Part shown: one piece after another, positions 10,507 through 22,900 of the stretch
Layout: the number at the start of each line of letters is the position of its first letter
Numbering within the stretch: the stretch's first letter is position 1
Assembly (NCBI GenBank): GCA_001584585.1
Contig: LSYV01000009.1
Location: 1,710,245-1,745,564 of the forward strand
From: Gonium pectorale
Taxonomy: Eukaryota; Chlorophyta; Chlorophyceae; Chlamydomonadales; Volvocaceae
Length of the DNA stretch: 35,320 nt
Direction of reading: 5' to 3'
Notes under the pieces: model-generated
What the model was told of the DNA's origin: nothing
Database searches by the model: none
Seen by the model: the letters and a program-made list of their open reading frames with translations, nothing else
Translations under genes and position numbers: made by a program

Positions 10507-10731
10507 CGTAGTTGTGGTTGGGAGCGAGTGGCGATCAAGGACGAGATATGTTATGTTTACACAAATGCCCAACAAATGGGCTCCAGCTATTTATAGGGAG
10601 CCCCAGCTTCCAAAAACGTCTGGCTGGTGCTCGGCCATCCCGTCCGTCGTGAATTCGCCCGGCCGCTCGCTCAAGACGCAGCGCTGCACCTTATCCGGTT
10701 CTTAGGCTGTGTGTAACCGCAACGCGACAAC
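10507..10731. promoter_or_regulatory. Divergent promoter, DUF4079 gene and S1-protein gene
   Basis: Only 225 bp separate the two divergent start codons, so both promoters and 5' UTRs must overlap or abut here. TATTTATA at 10588-10595 reads TATAAATA on the minus strand, about 85 nt from the DUF4079 start codon, a plausible TATA box for that gene. No TATA box is evident for the plus-strand gene. Confidence 0.6.
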
Positions 10732-13700
10732 ATGCTAGCTCAACAGCTGGGCCGCAAGGCCGTGGTCGCGAAGGTGACTGCTGCTCCGTCCCTGGTTTCT
10801 TTGCACACCGTTCCTCAAAACAGCATTCTGTATCAACTACACAGGCGCACGTCCGCAGTGTTGTTGCCCGCGTGCGGCCGCCGTGCAGCAGGTAGCCGGT
10901 TGCAGCAAGCAGCGAACCCAAGTAGTGGACAGCTCACTTGGTTCGATTACCTGCGAACAGGCGTCAAGCTGCTTTCCAGGGCGCTCGGCCCTCGACGCGC
11001 TTGTGGGCAGCGGCTGGCGATGCCCCCGCGACCATTAAGCTCTCGGACGTCAAGGAGGGCGCCGAGTATGAGGGCACCGTGGTGTGTATGGGGAAATGTG
11101 CTTCGCCGGTTCCCCGGGCTCCATGCACGCCTTCCCATCCCCTCGCCAAACCCCGAAATGCGCACGCAGACCACCGTTGAGGAGTTCGGCGCCTTTGTGG
11201 ACTTCGGCTCGACCACCAATGGCCTGGTGCACATCTCCAAGATGGGGGTGGGTATGGGATACGAGGCAGAGCGGCGGGTCAAGTGGACCTGGCAGCGGTG
11301 GGGTGCGTTGGGGCCGATCAGTTGTGGGGTGGGGTGCGGGCTAGACATGTGATCTTGCCAGCGTTGACCTGGATCTCGTTTTGATGGCGGCTACCCGCAG
11401 GCCGGTTACACGAAGAACGTCAAGGATGTTGTGTCAGTCGGCCAGAAGGTGACTGTGAAGGTTCTGAGCGTTGACGCCTCGAAGAGCCGCGTGTCGCTGG
11501 AGCTCAAGAGCGCGGGTGAGGGCCTGCGCGGCAGGGTGGGAGATGGCCGCACACAACTCACATGTGAAGAAGACGCTGCTTGGGATAGGAGGGAGCTGGC
11601 TTTGCGGGAAAGAAGGCACAGTAGAGCCGTAGCGGCAGGGTGGTGGGCTGGCGGGCGTGTGTACAGCCATGTAGTCAGCAGTTGAGGCATGTGACCGAGA
11701 AAACCGCCGAGCAACCGAGTAGGTTGCTGGCCGGCAGTCGGTGGGCGGGGCTTGTTGGGATGCCAAGGGCGTGCGAAAGCCGGTCTCGCGTGGAGTAAAT
11801 GCCGGAGGTGCGCTATGGGGACATCCCCGACAGGACCTCATATGAAGCAATAGGGCATTTGGTGGCAACCATGTTAGCAGCCTGGCTTCTCTCCGATATG
11901 GATGTGTAAGCAGCACGGGGACTAGCAACTGACAGTAGTTTGTTGGGGCATGACCGGACACCGGCTTCCGCACCATGCCCTGGCCCCACAGCCAACGCCG
12001 CCGCTGCCGCCCCGACGGACGCCGCCGCGGATGAGGAGCAGGTCGACCTGATCTTTGACCAGGCCGACGATGCTGCCGGCGCGGGCGCGGAGGAGGAGGA
12101 GGACGTTGAGGTGGAGCTAGAGGAGGGCCAGGTGGAGGTGTACTCGGACCTCGCGGGCTTCGAGGACATTCCCTTCGTCCTGGATGAGGAGGATGCGGAG
12201 GAGCTGACGGAGGCGGCCGTGGCCGCGCTGGAGGCTGACCTCGACAACGCGGAGGTGCGGCCGGGCAGCTTGCGGAGGGGTGACGACAGGCTCCTCGGGT
12301 TATGGACGCAGGCAGGGAAGGAAGGGGGCAGTGTGCGCCACTCTCAGTTGCTCTTGTATGAAAGGGGGCTTTATGGTGCAGGGGGAGGGGGATAGAACTG
12401 AGCGGCCGCGCTGTCATCAAGCCGTACGTGGGGAGTTAACATGTGCCGCTTGTGTGTGAGCGGCGTCCCGGTCCCAAGCCAGTCAGCCTCCGCGTCACGC
12501 ATGCTGCCAGCCGCGATGGAAGTGTGGTAACACGGGCAGCTATCAGTCGATGGGTTGGATGAAAGGAACGGAGACAGAAACCCACGCGTGTGTGACTGCC
12601 ACATGAGCACGTGGAATGCCGGACACTTCGCAGAGCCCAGCTGATGGGGTGGGCGGAAGTGGAAAACTAGTTGACCCCCATGGAGCCCCACGCGAGTGCG
12701 GATCACGCGTTCATCTGACAGAGATGCGTTGGACTGGAGGACTCGTGTCGGACGGGCCGCACCCATGATCATGAAAGCTACGGCAGCTGCTGGCAGCCAT
12801 GTGCTGGCAAGCCCATAGCCGATCCCATTCCGTGTCGCCTCGGGACACGAACCATTGTCGATACGACAATGCCTGCTTTGTCGGCATCGTCTTCAAACGC
12901 AGCTGCCTAAGTGCTCAACGCCCGTGGTGACAGCACCCATGCACCCGCGCCCTACCCCGCACCACCTGACCTCTCGCCCACAGATCCAGTACGAGCTGGA
13001 CGCCCCCGCCTATCTGGAGGAGGTCGCCGGCAAGGTCACCCGCGTGGAGGACTACGGCGCCTTCCTGGAGTTCAGCTGGAATGGCAAGACCCTCACCGGC
13101 CTGCTCTCCCGCGACGAGATGAAGGTCCCCTCGTCTGCGCTCTCCGCCGAGGCGCAGGCCGCGCTGCGCGCCGAGTGGGCCGAGACCGAGTTCGAGATGC
13201 CGCAGTTCGTCGAGCTGCCCGACGACGAGCTCGACGTCAAGAAGTATTACCAGCCGGGTGACGAGGTCCCCGCCTTTGTCCTGGAGTCGGCCCTTGTTGA
13301 CGGCCGTGGCATCAGCCTAACTCACTTCACCGATGAGGACGTCGCGGCCGAGGCCGTCGAGGCCTATGAGGCCCTCGAGGAGGAGGACGACGAGGAGCTG
13401 GACAAGCTCCTTGAGGACGCCGCGGGCGACATCGAGGACGAGGTCCTGGCCTTTGAGCCCGAGTCCCTTTTGGAGGACGATGAGGCGGACGCCGCAGTGG
13501 GTGTGGCGGCCGAGGACACGGCCGACTACACGGGCCTGGACAGCGACATGGTGGAGGCGGCCGCCGGCACCCACGACGTCAGCGTCACGCGCTCGGGCCT
13601 GATCAAGGGCAAGAACGGCTTCCAGGTCGCGCCGCTGGGCCTGCCCAGCCGCCCGCTGGTGAGCCGGGGTCGAGAGGCGCGGCGCAATGGCAGCGGGGCT

Positions 13701-14521
13701 CGTGCTCAGGGGTTGGATATGAGGGCATCACATATGGCAAAGGCCCAATTATGACCGGAGTAAGTTGTACCTATCATGGCGCCCTCCACGGAAAATCTTA
13801 ACTCGCTGCCATGTCGTATCATTCCGTGCGATTGTGCGCAGGCGGAGGCCATCACCGAGTCGGGCTTGGCCATCCTGGGCACCGCTGAGACGGACTTTGA
13901 CGGTGACGAGGTGCAGCTGGTCGAGTACTACAACAGCGACCTGTACGACAACATCCCCAAGGACGTGCTCAAGCGCATCGGCCTCAAGATGTCGTTCAAC
14001 GAGCAGGGCGAGGCCGAGTTCACGGAGCGCGAGGGCCACGTGAGTGCGGGGACGGGCCACGGGCTTGGATGGGGGTACAAGTTGAGAAGCTGGCGTCGCT
14101 TGAGCCTGTTGCCGGACTCGTTCTGAGCGCCAGCGGCCCCAGATTGGGCCCTACAAGCAAACGTCTTGTACAGAGTGGATTGCCCTTGATAGGCAGTCGG
14201 CGCTCCACCCCCGCGTAACGTCCAGAGCGCTGTCCAGTCCTATTGTGACGAGCAGGGCCAGAAAGCGATGAAGTCGGCTGCGACGCAGCAGTACTTCGTA
14301 GTGCGTTACTGCAGGTCGTGTGCTTTGGGAGCCCATGATGCTGAGACTGCACTTCCCGCTGCCCGTCGCCCTTGCAGGAGGATGACGAGGACCTGCCGCT
14401 CTACCTGTTTGACGGCGACCTGGAGGCCCGCGCCCGCGAGCTGGTCGCGGACCTGCTCGACGACGACGAGGACGAGGCGGAGCTGCCCGCTCGCGCCGGC
14501 CGCCGCCCCGTGCCGCTCTGA
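10732..14521 (+). CDS. Plastid-type S1-domain RNA-binding protein with acidic linkers
   Basis: Eight exons: 10732-10773, 10980-11081, 11170-11247, 11401-11515, 11992-12254, 12984-13658, 13842-14039, 14378-14521; 538 residues. The first ~26 residues ([14 protein letters not shown], then [11 protein letters not shown]) look like a chloroplast transit peptide. Residues ~36-112 form a good S1 (OB-fold) domain: [52 protein letters not shown] very acidic linker (exon 5, about 113-200) follows. A second, divergent S1-like domain begins near 205 ([27 protein letters not shown]), with an insertion before [10 protein letters not shown]. The C-terminal third is again acidic (runs of E/D) and not recognised. 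S1 proteins bind RNA in translation or mRNA stabilisation; the acidic parts recall the S1 part of algal plastid EF-Ts polyproteins, but no EF-Ts motif is present. The least certain point is the first intron: an alternative 33-nt in-phase exon at about 10858-10890 is possible. A TGTAA motif lies at 15117-15121. Confidence 0.85.
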
Positions 14522-15116
14522 AAGGCAAGCCCAACTACGTCGCTTGGGTGCACTCTCTCATATACAGGAAAAAACGGGCTAGCGAGCGGGCAGCCCATGG
14601 ATCCACCCGCCACGGCTAGCTAGCTGCGTTGACATGCTTGGCCAACTTATTGGCGAAGCACCTGCCGGTGGGGACATGGGCGCGTGCAGAGATGACGGCT
14701 ATTGACGTTAGCAGACTTTCAGCCATCTCTGCTTGGGCACGGGGGCGGCGTCAGGTCCTGGCGATTTTGTGGTGTGCGCCGCAGCCAATGACGCCGGCAC
14801 CTGTCCGCAGCGAGAAGAGCTTGGCCGCCGGGACCGGTCTACGCCAGCGCTGGGCGTTACGGACGGACTGCGTGCAGTTTTGCTTCTTGTGCATGCCTGG
14901 AGTGGCGGCATGACATTTTTAGGCACTCCTTTGGCCGCAAGGAAGCCACACGTTGGTTGGCGGGGTGTGTTAGCTCTATGCAAGGGTGTTCAGTACGGGT
15001 GGACGGGCTAGCACCGTCCTTCTCAACGCCTTGGGGTGCCGTGGATGCAGCACCTCGTTTCTCGGTGTATGCTGTACGCTGGGTACCGGTGTGCTTGGCC
15101 ATTTCAGACGCCGGTC

Positions 15117-15121
15117 TGTAA
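15117..15121 (+). terminator. TGTAA polyadenylation signal for the S1 gene
   Basis: TGTAA about 600 nt after the stop codon at 14521. I saw no earlier copy, so this is the best candidate for the poly(A) signal. Confidence 0.45.
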
Positions 15122-15327
15122 GTCACTACCACGCCATTTTGCCTGTTTGCATGTTGTGGCCTGCGCACCGCCCGAAAAGCAAGCCGAGACATGATGCTGC
15201 CTCACTCGACACCCTCACGTTGCCTGTTTTCAGGACACCCGCTGCACAGTAGAGCTCATCAGCCATCCGAAACAAATACCCAGCACATGCCCCAGCCAGG
15301 CTATGCCGGCCTTTGGGAAAGGGGTGG

Positions 15328-15450
15328 GGAGTGACGTCCCTTCACCTGCGTTGTTTTGTACCCGCCCGCCCTATTGGAACGTCGCGCCTTCGTGTGTGTA
15401 TGTCCGTACAGTCGGGTTCCCTCTTTCTCTGCGAATTTCCCTTTTCGGAC
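15328..15450. repeat. Dispersed repeat, copy 1
   Basis: This stretch aligns by eye with about 16490-16600. Shared words in the same order are 'gacgtc', 'tgtacccgcccgc', 'ggaacgtcg/ggaagcgtcg', 'tcgtgtgtgtatg/cgggtgtgtatgg' and 'gggttccctc/gggctccctcc', followed by a T/C-rich tract. A shorter piece resembles about 4118-4150. It is diverged, non-coding, and lies left of the assembly gap. Confidence 0.55.
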
Positions 15451-15595
15451 CGCTTACGGTTGTTGATGTTGACCCGCGCAACCTCCTTCTGGCTGGCTGA
15501 CTTTGATTACGGCACGGACACATTGGATAAGGTCCCATCTGTGGAGGGGAGGAGACTGCCACTGCATCACACCACCAAGAAAACATATAGCTCTA

Positions 15596-15640
15596 CATAT
15601 GCTCCTCGGTTAGGACGCGCATATGCTCCTGGGTTAGGGG
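15596..15640. repeat. 24-bp tandem doublet
   Basis: 'catatgctcctcggttagg' and 'catatgctcctgggttagg' occur 24 bases apart, differing at one position within the 19-base core. They lie about 185 bases before the assembly gap. Confidence 0.7.
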
Positions 15641-15824
15641 AAAAGCAAGGCCCGTCCAGGGTAGCTACAGAGTGTTTAGAGGTAGCCTCCAAGATTTGCT
15701 TGCTGTTTTGCTGCAATGGGGGCTCAGCTAATGACTAATGAGCAGACGTGCCGCTTCCCGTCACGGAGCGACGGAGGGGACAGCTTACCAGCGAGGGAAG
15801 GAAAAAAGAGAAACCTGCATAGAA

Positions 15825-16173
15825 NNNNNNNNNNNNNNNNNNNNNNNNNNNNNNNNNNNNNNNNNNNNNNNNNNNNNNNNNNNNNNNNNNNNNNNNNNNN
15901 NNNNNNNNNNNNNNNNNNNNNNNNNNNNNNNNNNNNNNNNNNNNNNNNNNNNNNNNNNNNNNNNNNNNNNNNNNNNNNNNNNNNNNNNNNNNNNNNNNNN
16001 NNNNNNNNNNNNNNNNNNNNNNNNNNNNNNNNNNNNNNNNNNNNNNNNNNNNNNNNNNNNNNNNNNNNNNNNNNNNNNNNNNNNNNNNNNNNNNNNNNNN
16101 NNNNNNNNNNNNNNNNNNNNNNNNNNNNNNNNNNNNNNNNNNNNNNNNNNNNNNNNNNNNNNNNNNNNNNNNN
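15825..16173. other. Assembly gap (349 N)
   Basis: A run of unknown bases. Related repeat sequence occurs on both sides, which is a likely reason for the assembly failure. The true length may differ from 349. Confidence 0.99.
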
Positions 16174-16242
16174 GGTGAACCGTTACATGTCCAGGTGGAG
16201 CTGCGGTGTTGTTGTTGTCGCGGTCACCGGTCCGACGGCGCT

Positions 16243-16600
16243 CAGCGGTTACTAGACCGTCGTGCGCCCAGCCCGCACCCCGGCTGTATACAGACCTGGA
16301 AGGACGAAAGGCTACCTCCACGGCCATACGCACCCTGAAGGTGCGATGTCGGCGCCGGGTGCAATGCATGGCCGGTATGGCGGGCGACGGATACCACCAG
16401 ACAGACCCAGCGCGTCGCTGCCACGTTGCTCGGTATCGGGCGTGGTCCAGGGTTTGCTCCGCTACCGGTTCATCGCCGGACAGCGGTGCGGACGTCACAT
16501 GTCTTCCTCTGTACCCGCCCGCTATGCTGGAAGCGTCGTGCTTTCGGGTGTGTATGGCCGCTCAAGCGGGCTCCCTCCTTATGTGCAGGTTTTCCCAACG
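16243..16600. repeat. Dispersed repeat, copies right of the gap
   Basis: Block B (about 16243-16282, cagcggttactag plus gcgcccagcccgcacccc) and block A (about 16320-16385) match GLTP intron 4 at 2083-2120 and 1898-1960, in swapped order. A third block (about 16490-16600) matches 15328-15450. The copies are diverged and I see no coding capacity, so the element type is unknown. Confidence 0.55.
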
Positions 16601-16935
16601 TGCTCACCTGAAAGACCTAGCGACAAAAGTCACGACCTTTTGAGTGAGTTCGTTTCTCAGCAGAATTGAAGGTGGCGACTTTGCTCTCGACACACTTGGA
16701 GGCTATTATGGGGGCATAGCGCTGAGAAAAAGGCCTCGGATGAACAATGGGGCCCAGGGGGGGCCCAAAGGGGAATTGTGTACGTGTATGTACTACACGG
16801 CGGTTCGTTCCCCACTTGGTAGATACCGTCAGCAGCGACTTTTCTGTATGCGCTTGAAACAGTTTTAGTAGCTGAGAGAGATAGAGTGAGTCGGCACGTA
16901 CTAGGAAACGACTTTGGCCTTGGTCTATCGGTCGG

Positions 16936-19900
16936 ATGGGAGTGAAGGAGAACACGAAGGATGACGCATTATCGCCTTCTGCTGGACTCGCCCTGCTGCT
17001 TTCCGAAGGCAGTAGCGGAGCTCTCTTAACATCTCAAGGGTCTGCTCACGACGAGGAGGCAGGAGCGGCAGCTCACGTGTATGATGTTAATGATCTGAGC
17101 CCCGGAGATGGCCTGTACGCGTCACTTAGCCACGCGGTGCTGGAGCGCATCTCTCCGCCCGTTGGGACCGCGGGACAGAGCACCAACGATAAACGGCCCG
17201 GGCGAGTCGGGCCTTCAAGTGTGGAGGTGTCGGGTGTCACGGGGCAGCTCGAGCCCAGCTCGGACGGCACCCTCCTGGGGACGGCCACCTTCTCATCGGC
17301 GAGGGCCAACGTGTGCGTGTTCTCTGGAAAATGGCAGTACGAGGTGACGGTCCAGACGTCGGGCATCATGCAGCTCGGTTGGGCAACGCTGCAGTCGACG
17401 TCGGAGTTCAGCTCGGAAGAGGTGCGCCCCACCCCTGAACCGTTATCCCTCCCGGAGGCGTGTTCGCGCCAGCCTCGCCCGCATCCTTGAAAGAACCCTT
17501 ACCCCACCCACGGGCCGTGTGCAGGGTGTCGGGGATGCGCCTGACTCATACGCTTACGACGGGAAGCGCATCAAGAAATGGCACGTGAAGTGCACCCAGT
17601 ACGGCGAGGTGAGAGGGGACTCCCCGCCACAGGTCGAGCACCTAGGAATTTGGCGAACCCAGCCACATGCTCTCCCTGTGGGTGCGGGTAAGACGCGCAG
17701 CCGTCCACTCCTCTCTACGTAGCTCACGGCAAGGCCGCTGCCCGACCCACATGACGTGTCGCCACCAACGCACCCAAGCTCCCTCAGTCCCGCACCCTAG
17801 CATCGCCAAACGACGGTATCGTTGCCTCGGCCGCGCTGCGCAGGCATGGGCGGCCGGTGACGTAATCGGCTGCCTGCTGGACCTGGATAAGGGCGAGGCC
17901 AGTTTCACGCGTAACGGCCGCAGCCTTGGTGTGGCCTTCACGGGGGTGCGCACCATGCAGCCGCACCTCGCGTATTTCCCCGCGGTCAGCGTCTCGTACG
18001 CCGAGCGCTGCGAGCTGAACTTCGGCGCGCAGCCACTGCTCTACCCGGCGGCGGGCTATGAGCCGATCCAGGCGCCGCCGTCCGCAGCCGCCACCTCAGC
18101 GGCGACCTACCTAGTGACCTGCCTGGAGCGCCTGGTAACGGCGGTGCAGCCGCAGCCGTACGGGCACAGCCCGGGGCCAGCGGAGTGCGTGCGCGACGCG
18201 GAGGGCGCCGCCGCCGGTGGCGGCGCCATCAAAAGCTCAGCCTCCGCTGCCGCCGCGGCGGCGGCAGCAGCCGCCTCCGTAGGCAAGGGCGGGGCGGAGG
18301 GGCTGTCGCCGCGATTCTCGATCCCGTGGGAGTCTTGGCTGCTGATGGGCAGCGTGGCGCTGGAGCATCTTGCGCCCCACCTCCTGGACGCCCACATCAT
18401 TGGGGCCGTGCTGATGCCAGCCATGCTGCGGCTGACCGGCAACAGCAGCGGCACTTCGAGCGGCACCTCGGCGCCATTGGCGGCCGGCCCTGCCTCCGGC
18501 TTCCCCTCCCCACCCATAGCCTCGCTACTGCAGCTGTTTGAGCTGTGCCTGGAGCCGGAGCTGCTCGCCGCTGTGGTCAACGTCCTGCTCGAGGCGCTGT
18601 CCCGGCGCTGCGTCACGGCGGCGCTGGTTCCGGAGCAGTTCCCGTACAGTGGATCGTGCCAGTACCTAGCGCTGGCGGTGGCGCTCGCCTCGCGGCCGGC
18701 CCTGCGGGCCGCCTGGCTGCGCGCGCCGGGGCTGTGGGGCGTGCTGGAGGGCTTCCTGACGCGCAAGGGGCCCTCGCCCGACGACCTGCGCGCGCTGCTG
18801 CCGCACGTCTGGTGGCGCGGCTGCTCGGAGCTGAGCGGCGACCGGGAGCGCATGCGCGCGGCGCTGCAGGCCCTCAGCACCGCCATCACCCGGGTGAGGG
18901 TTGCATGGGCCAGGGAAGGAAAGCCGAGTGGGGCGCTTGCTGCGGGCGAGGGTTCAACAAGGCTCCTGTGCATGGGGAAGGGGGATGCAGCAGGCAAGGC
19001 CAGGAATGGCAGTAGCAGGGAGCAGGTGCACCGCCGAGGTGATTGAAGCTGGTGAGGGGCGGGGTAGCCTATCGGACCTAGCCCAAGGTGGCCGTTCAAC
19101 CCTCCGAACACGAGGCCGCGGAGAGCCGTCCGTGGATGTTTGTGCAAGGGAGTGGGCTGGTCAATGTCATGCGGTCAGGGCACGGTGTGGACGAGGGCGG
19201 TCGGGGCGAAGGACTCGACCGACGCGACGCTTGGAGGGAGGGCATGGGAAGGTGAGGATGCTTTCACCGACGGCGGTCTGACCGCTGATTTCGCAGTGCA
19301 TACGTTGCACGTTTCCTATAGTAGGCGATTCCCAGGCACAGAAACAATTACAGCGGCGAGTGCACGGCCCTTAGGCATGTGGCCATCAACGGCCGTCGCA
19401 CACAGGGCTTGTGTGCAGGGATGGCCTGGAAGCGCACGTCAAGTGATGCGCTCAACTCGCAGCTGCCATCCTCGCAACCTTTGCCTGAATTGTCACCGGG
19501 GCTGCGCAGGTGGAGGACAAGCAGTATGAATTGCTGTGCTGCCTGCTGGGGAGTCCAGGGGCCGGTGCCGCGACGGGGTCGGGGCCGGGCGGCCCCTCCC
19601 CGAGCGACGACGCCTTGCTACAGTTCCTGCGCTACCTGGTACACAAGAACCGCGGAGCGACGCGGGACGTGCCGCCGCCCGGGCTGTCAGGTCCGTATGC
19701 ACTGGAGATACCGGGACTCAAGGGACGGGACGGCTGTTGTTGCTTTTGTTATGCTGGGGAAGCAATGTGATTGCATCTGAAGCTAGAGGACTTCAGGGGG
19801 AGCGTGTCAGGCACGTCGGTGCTCTTCGGCGCCGTGCCCAGAGCTTCTGATTGTCTGTCGTCCGTCGCCACCCTGCCCCCACAGACTCCACGGTGCTCAT

Positions 19901-22900
19901 CAGCACCTACTTCGTGCTGGTACGCATGCTGCGGGTGGCGCTGCCGCTCGTGGACAGCTTCCCCGCCGCGTCGCTGTTCGTCAAGGTACGGCCTACAGTC
20001 ATGGCCGAAGTCATCAGGGCTACGAGAGTTGCAAGCTGGGTATCTGCCTAGCTTACTCTCTGTCTGCGATGTAGTCGTTCGTATCGAACACGTTTTTACC
20101 GATTTAGCTTGAAAGCACTGTGCTGCTCATCAAGCTGCATGCACGGCGTTATCATTTTCTGCTTGAACCCGCCCACCCGCCCCAGACCGCCATAAAGGCC
20201 GACCTGGAGCCGGTCAACAGCCTCGTGCGGCTGGGCGGCATCGTGACGCACCTGTGCCGCGAGTCGCCCGTCACGTCGCAGGCGGAGCTGGCGCCGCTGC
20301 CTGTGGCCCCGCCGCCGCGCGCGCCGGCCCCCCCTGCGCACGGCCCGCCCTCGCCCTCCGCCTCCTCCGCATGGGGTACCGAGCCCGGGCCCTCTACGGC
20401 CTCGCCCTCGCGGGGCTTGCCGATACGGAGCCCGTCCTCGGGTGCGAGCGGCTGCCCGCTGTCGCCGCCTCTGGCCTGCGATGCGGACGCCTGGGTGGTT
20501 GCCCGTGTGCGGGCCTGCCCTCGCCTGGCTGCGGAGATGCTGGATCTGGCCATGAGCCTGTACGCCTTCAAAGTGGCGAGCAGCGTAAAGATAGTAAGCG
20601 ATCTGATTGCCTGCTTATTACCGGGATTGTTTGCATTGTGGTGGTAAACTTGTGAAGCCGTGGCAGAGTACATTAGGCTTTGTTTTGATTATTGTTCGCG
20701 CGGGCGCTTCGCTTGTTGCCTGTGCCCTCGCCAAGTCAGACCCGTGGGGGTTACCGGCTGTTCCATGCGGCCTTGTGCCCGCGCAGACGCACACGCTGCA
20801 CAACTCCCTAGCGGCCGGCCTGTCGGGCATGGAGGAGGCGGAGCGCCACCTGCGCAAGGCCACGGCGTCGGGCGGCGCTGCGGCAGGCGCCAGCTCCGGG
20901 GCCGCCGCCTCGTACGTGGCATATCTGCAGGAAGCGCGGGAGCACTTCAAGCAGGACGTAGCGGGCAACATCCGTTTCGCTTACCTGCTTAAGGTACGGC
21001 GTGGAGGAGGTGTGCGGCATGTACTGTTTGAGGAGAGAGCCTCTTGCGTAGTAGGTGTACGGAGGGGGGGGGCGAACGGGGTAAACTAAAGCCAGGAGGT
21101 GAACACAGGACCAAGGTTAGGGGCGTTGAAACTGAATGTGTTCATGAACCCAGTCACGCCTTACCTGGGGACCCCAAGACGCCCGTACATCTCCGGCCAA
21201 TCTACTGTCCGTTAATTGTGAGCGTACATCCCTGAAGCTACCTGCGTAACCAACCTCCCTATCAGGTGGTTTTCTTCAGCGGCTGGAAGCAGGAGGCCTG
21301 CCTGTCGCTAGCGGGCTGGGTCTCGCGCATGCTGTGCTCCGCGGCCGCGCTCCCCGGCCCGCTGCTCTCCTACGTGCCCGCCTGCTACCTGGACTGCGTG
21401 CTGGACACCGTCACCTCGCTGCGCTACGCGTCGGAGGCCGCCAGCGTGGGCCCACTGCCCCCGGCGGCGCAGGCACCCACCGTTGCGGCCTGGCGGACCC
21501 ACGGGTCGCTCGGCGACGTGCTGACGCTGCTCGTGACGCTGCTGCACGAGCCGCGCATCTGCACGCCGGACGCTAAGGAGGCCCTTGTAAACTCGCTGGG
21601 GTCGCTGCTCGAGCAGCCGGGCATGCTGCCGGAGCTTGAGCGGTGCGCGGCGGCGCGGGAGCTGCTGCCCGCGGCGGCTCTGGGCGCGTTCGACAGCCGG
21701 CTGTGGCACCCGGTTGCGCAGCTGCTGCTGCGGCTGGTGCGTGGCGAGGGCTTCGGGGAGGAGCTCCCGGGGGCTGCATCGGGACAGGCCGGTGCGCGCG
21801 CTAGCGGCCGGGAGGGCGCTACCGCCGCCGTTAGCGGTGAGGCTGCAGGCGGCGCTGCAGCGGGCAGCGTGCTGTTCAGGGGTCTGCTGCTGGACACGCT
21901 CCGCGGCGAGGGGCCTGCGCTGAAGACGTTCCTCCATCGCCTCTTCAACATGGCCAACTGGGCCACCAGCGAATTCGCGACCACCGGTGAGCCGGCAAAG
22001 GTGCACGGTCTTTTGATGATCTGCGGGCCAAAGCGGACTTCCGAGGGGACCTATGAACGGAACGCCGGGTGGGAGGGCCTGGGGAACGCGGGACGGACGC
22101 CAACGAAGATGGGCGGCGCAGACGCGGTGCACTGCGTTTGCGATTACAGCTTCAGTAACCAATCGTGCCTGAGCTTCTGCTTTTGCAACGCGATGTCCTG
22201 CATCTCAACCGTACTCCATGTTGTTATTGTGCACGGGTGTGCAGTATCGGGCCTGCACGACCTGCGCCGGCGACATATCCAGGAGCAGCAGCAGCAGTTC
22301 CGCAAGGCGGCCATCATGTTCGAGCTGGTGACGGGGCTGCTGCGGCTGCTCGAGTTCGCCGCCTGCCGGCTGCCGGAGGCGTTCCTGGGGTCCGGGGCTC
22401 AGACGTCCCTCAACCTCAACCGGTAAGGCCCTACACAGCTTCGGCCCACCAACGTGCACCTGATCTCCTGTGGCCCAACACCAACACATGCTGTTTGCAG
22501 CTTTGAGCTGCGGGCGGCTTCTTGCCTGAAGCCCCGAAGCCCTGCCGCCTTCACCCAGCCGACCCAATAGCGAGGTAAACCTCAACTCCCCGGCCCCTGG
22601 CCCCCGACCAGGCTGCTGGAGGTGGTGTCCTTTGTGCTTTCGCACCTGACCGACGGCGGGGACGGCCGGCGCCTCACGCAGCTACTCACAGTGCCGCCGT
22701 TGGACAGCCCGGCTGGGGGGACGGCCGTCGGGCCGCCGTCTGTTAGCAGCACCATGAGGGTCGAGCGCAGCCTGCTGAGCGAGAAGGTCAATCGGGCGCA
22801 GGCACTGGCGCCCGTCGTGGGGGCGCTGCTTGGGCTGTGGCGAAGCTCCGCGGAGGGCACGGCGGCCGGGGGAGCTGGGGACGGCGGCGCGGAGGCGAGC

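Larger units (their letters stand above)
14522..16935. other. Repeat-rich intergenic region with an assembly gap
   Basis: 2.4 kb without a recognisable gene, between the S1-protein gene and the SPRY/U-box gene. It contains the probable S1 3' UTR (TGTAA at 15117), a 24-bp tandem doublet near 15596, dispersed repeats on both sides of a run of N (15825-16173), and the promoter/5' UTR of the ligase gene. Apparent open frames through the N run are artefacts. Confidence 0.6.

Noticed and set aside
11434..12420. Minus-strand open frame of 328 codons
   Set aside because: It is antisense to exons 4-5 of the S1 gene and intron sequence, with low-complexity Pro/Arg/Ser and no recognisable motif.
15716..16498. 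Open frames running across the N region
   Set aside because: They are open only because unknown bases contain no stop codons.
18107..19147. Long minus-strand open frame (346 codons)
   Set aside because: It lies antisense to the large exon 3 of the SPRY/U-box gene. Its Ala/Ser/Pro/Arg-rich content is what the complement of GC-rich coding sequence gives, and it shows no domain.
21308..22162. Minus-strand open frame of 284 codons
   Set aside because: It is the complement of ligase exon 8; the Arg/Gln/His-rich translation has no family resemblance.
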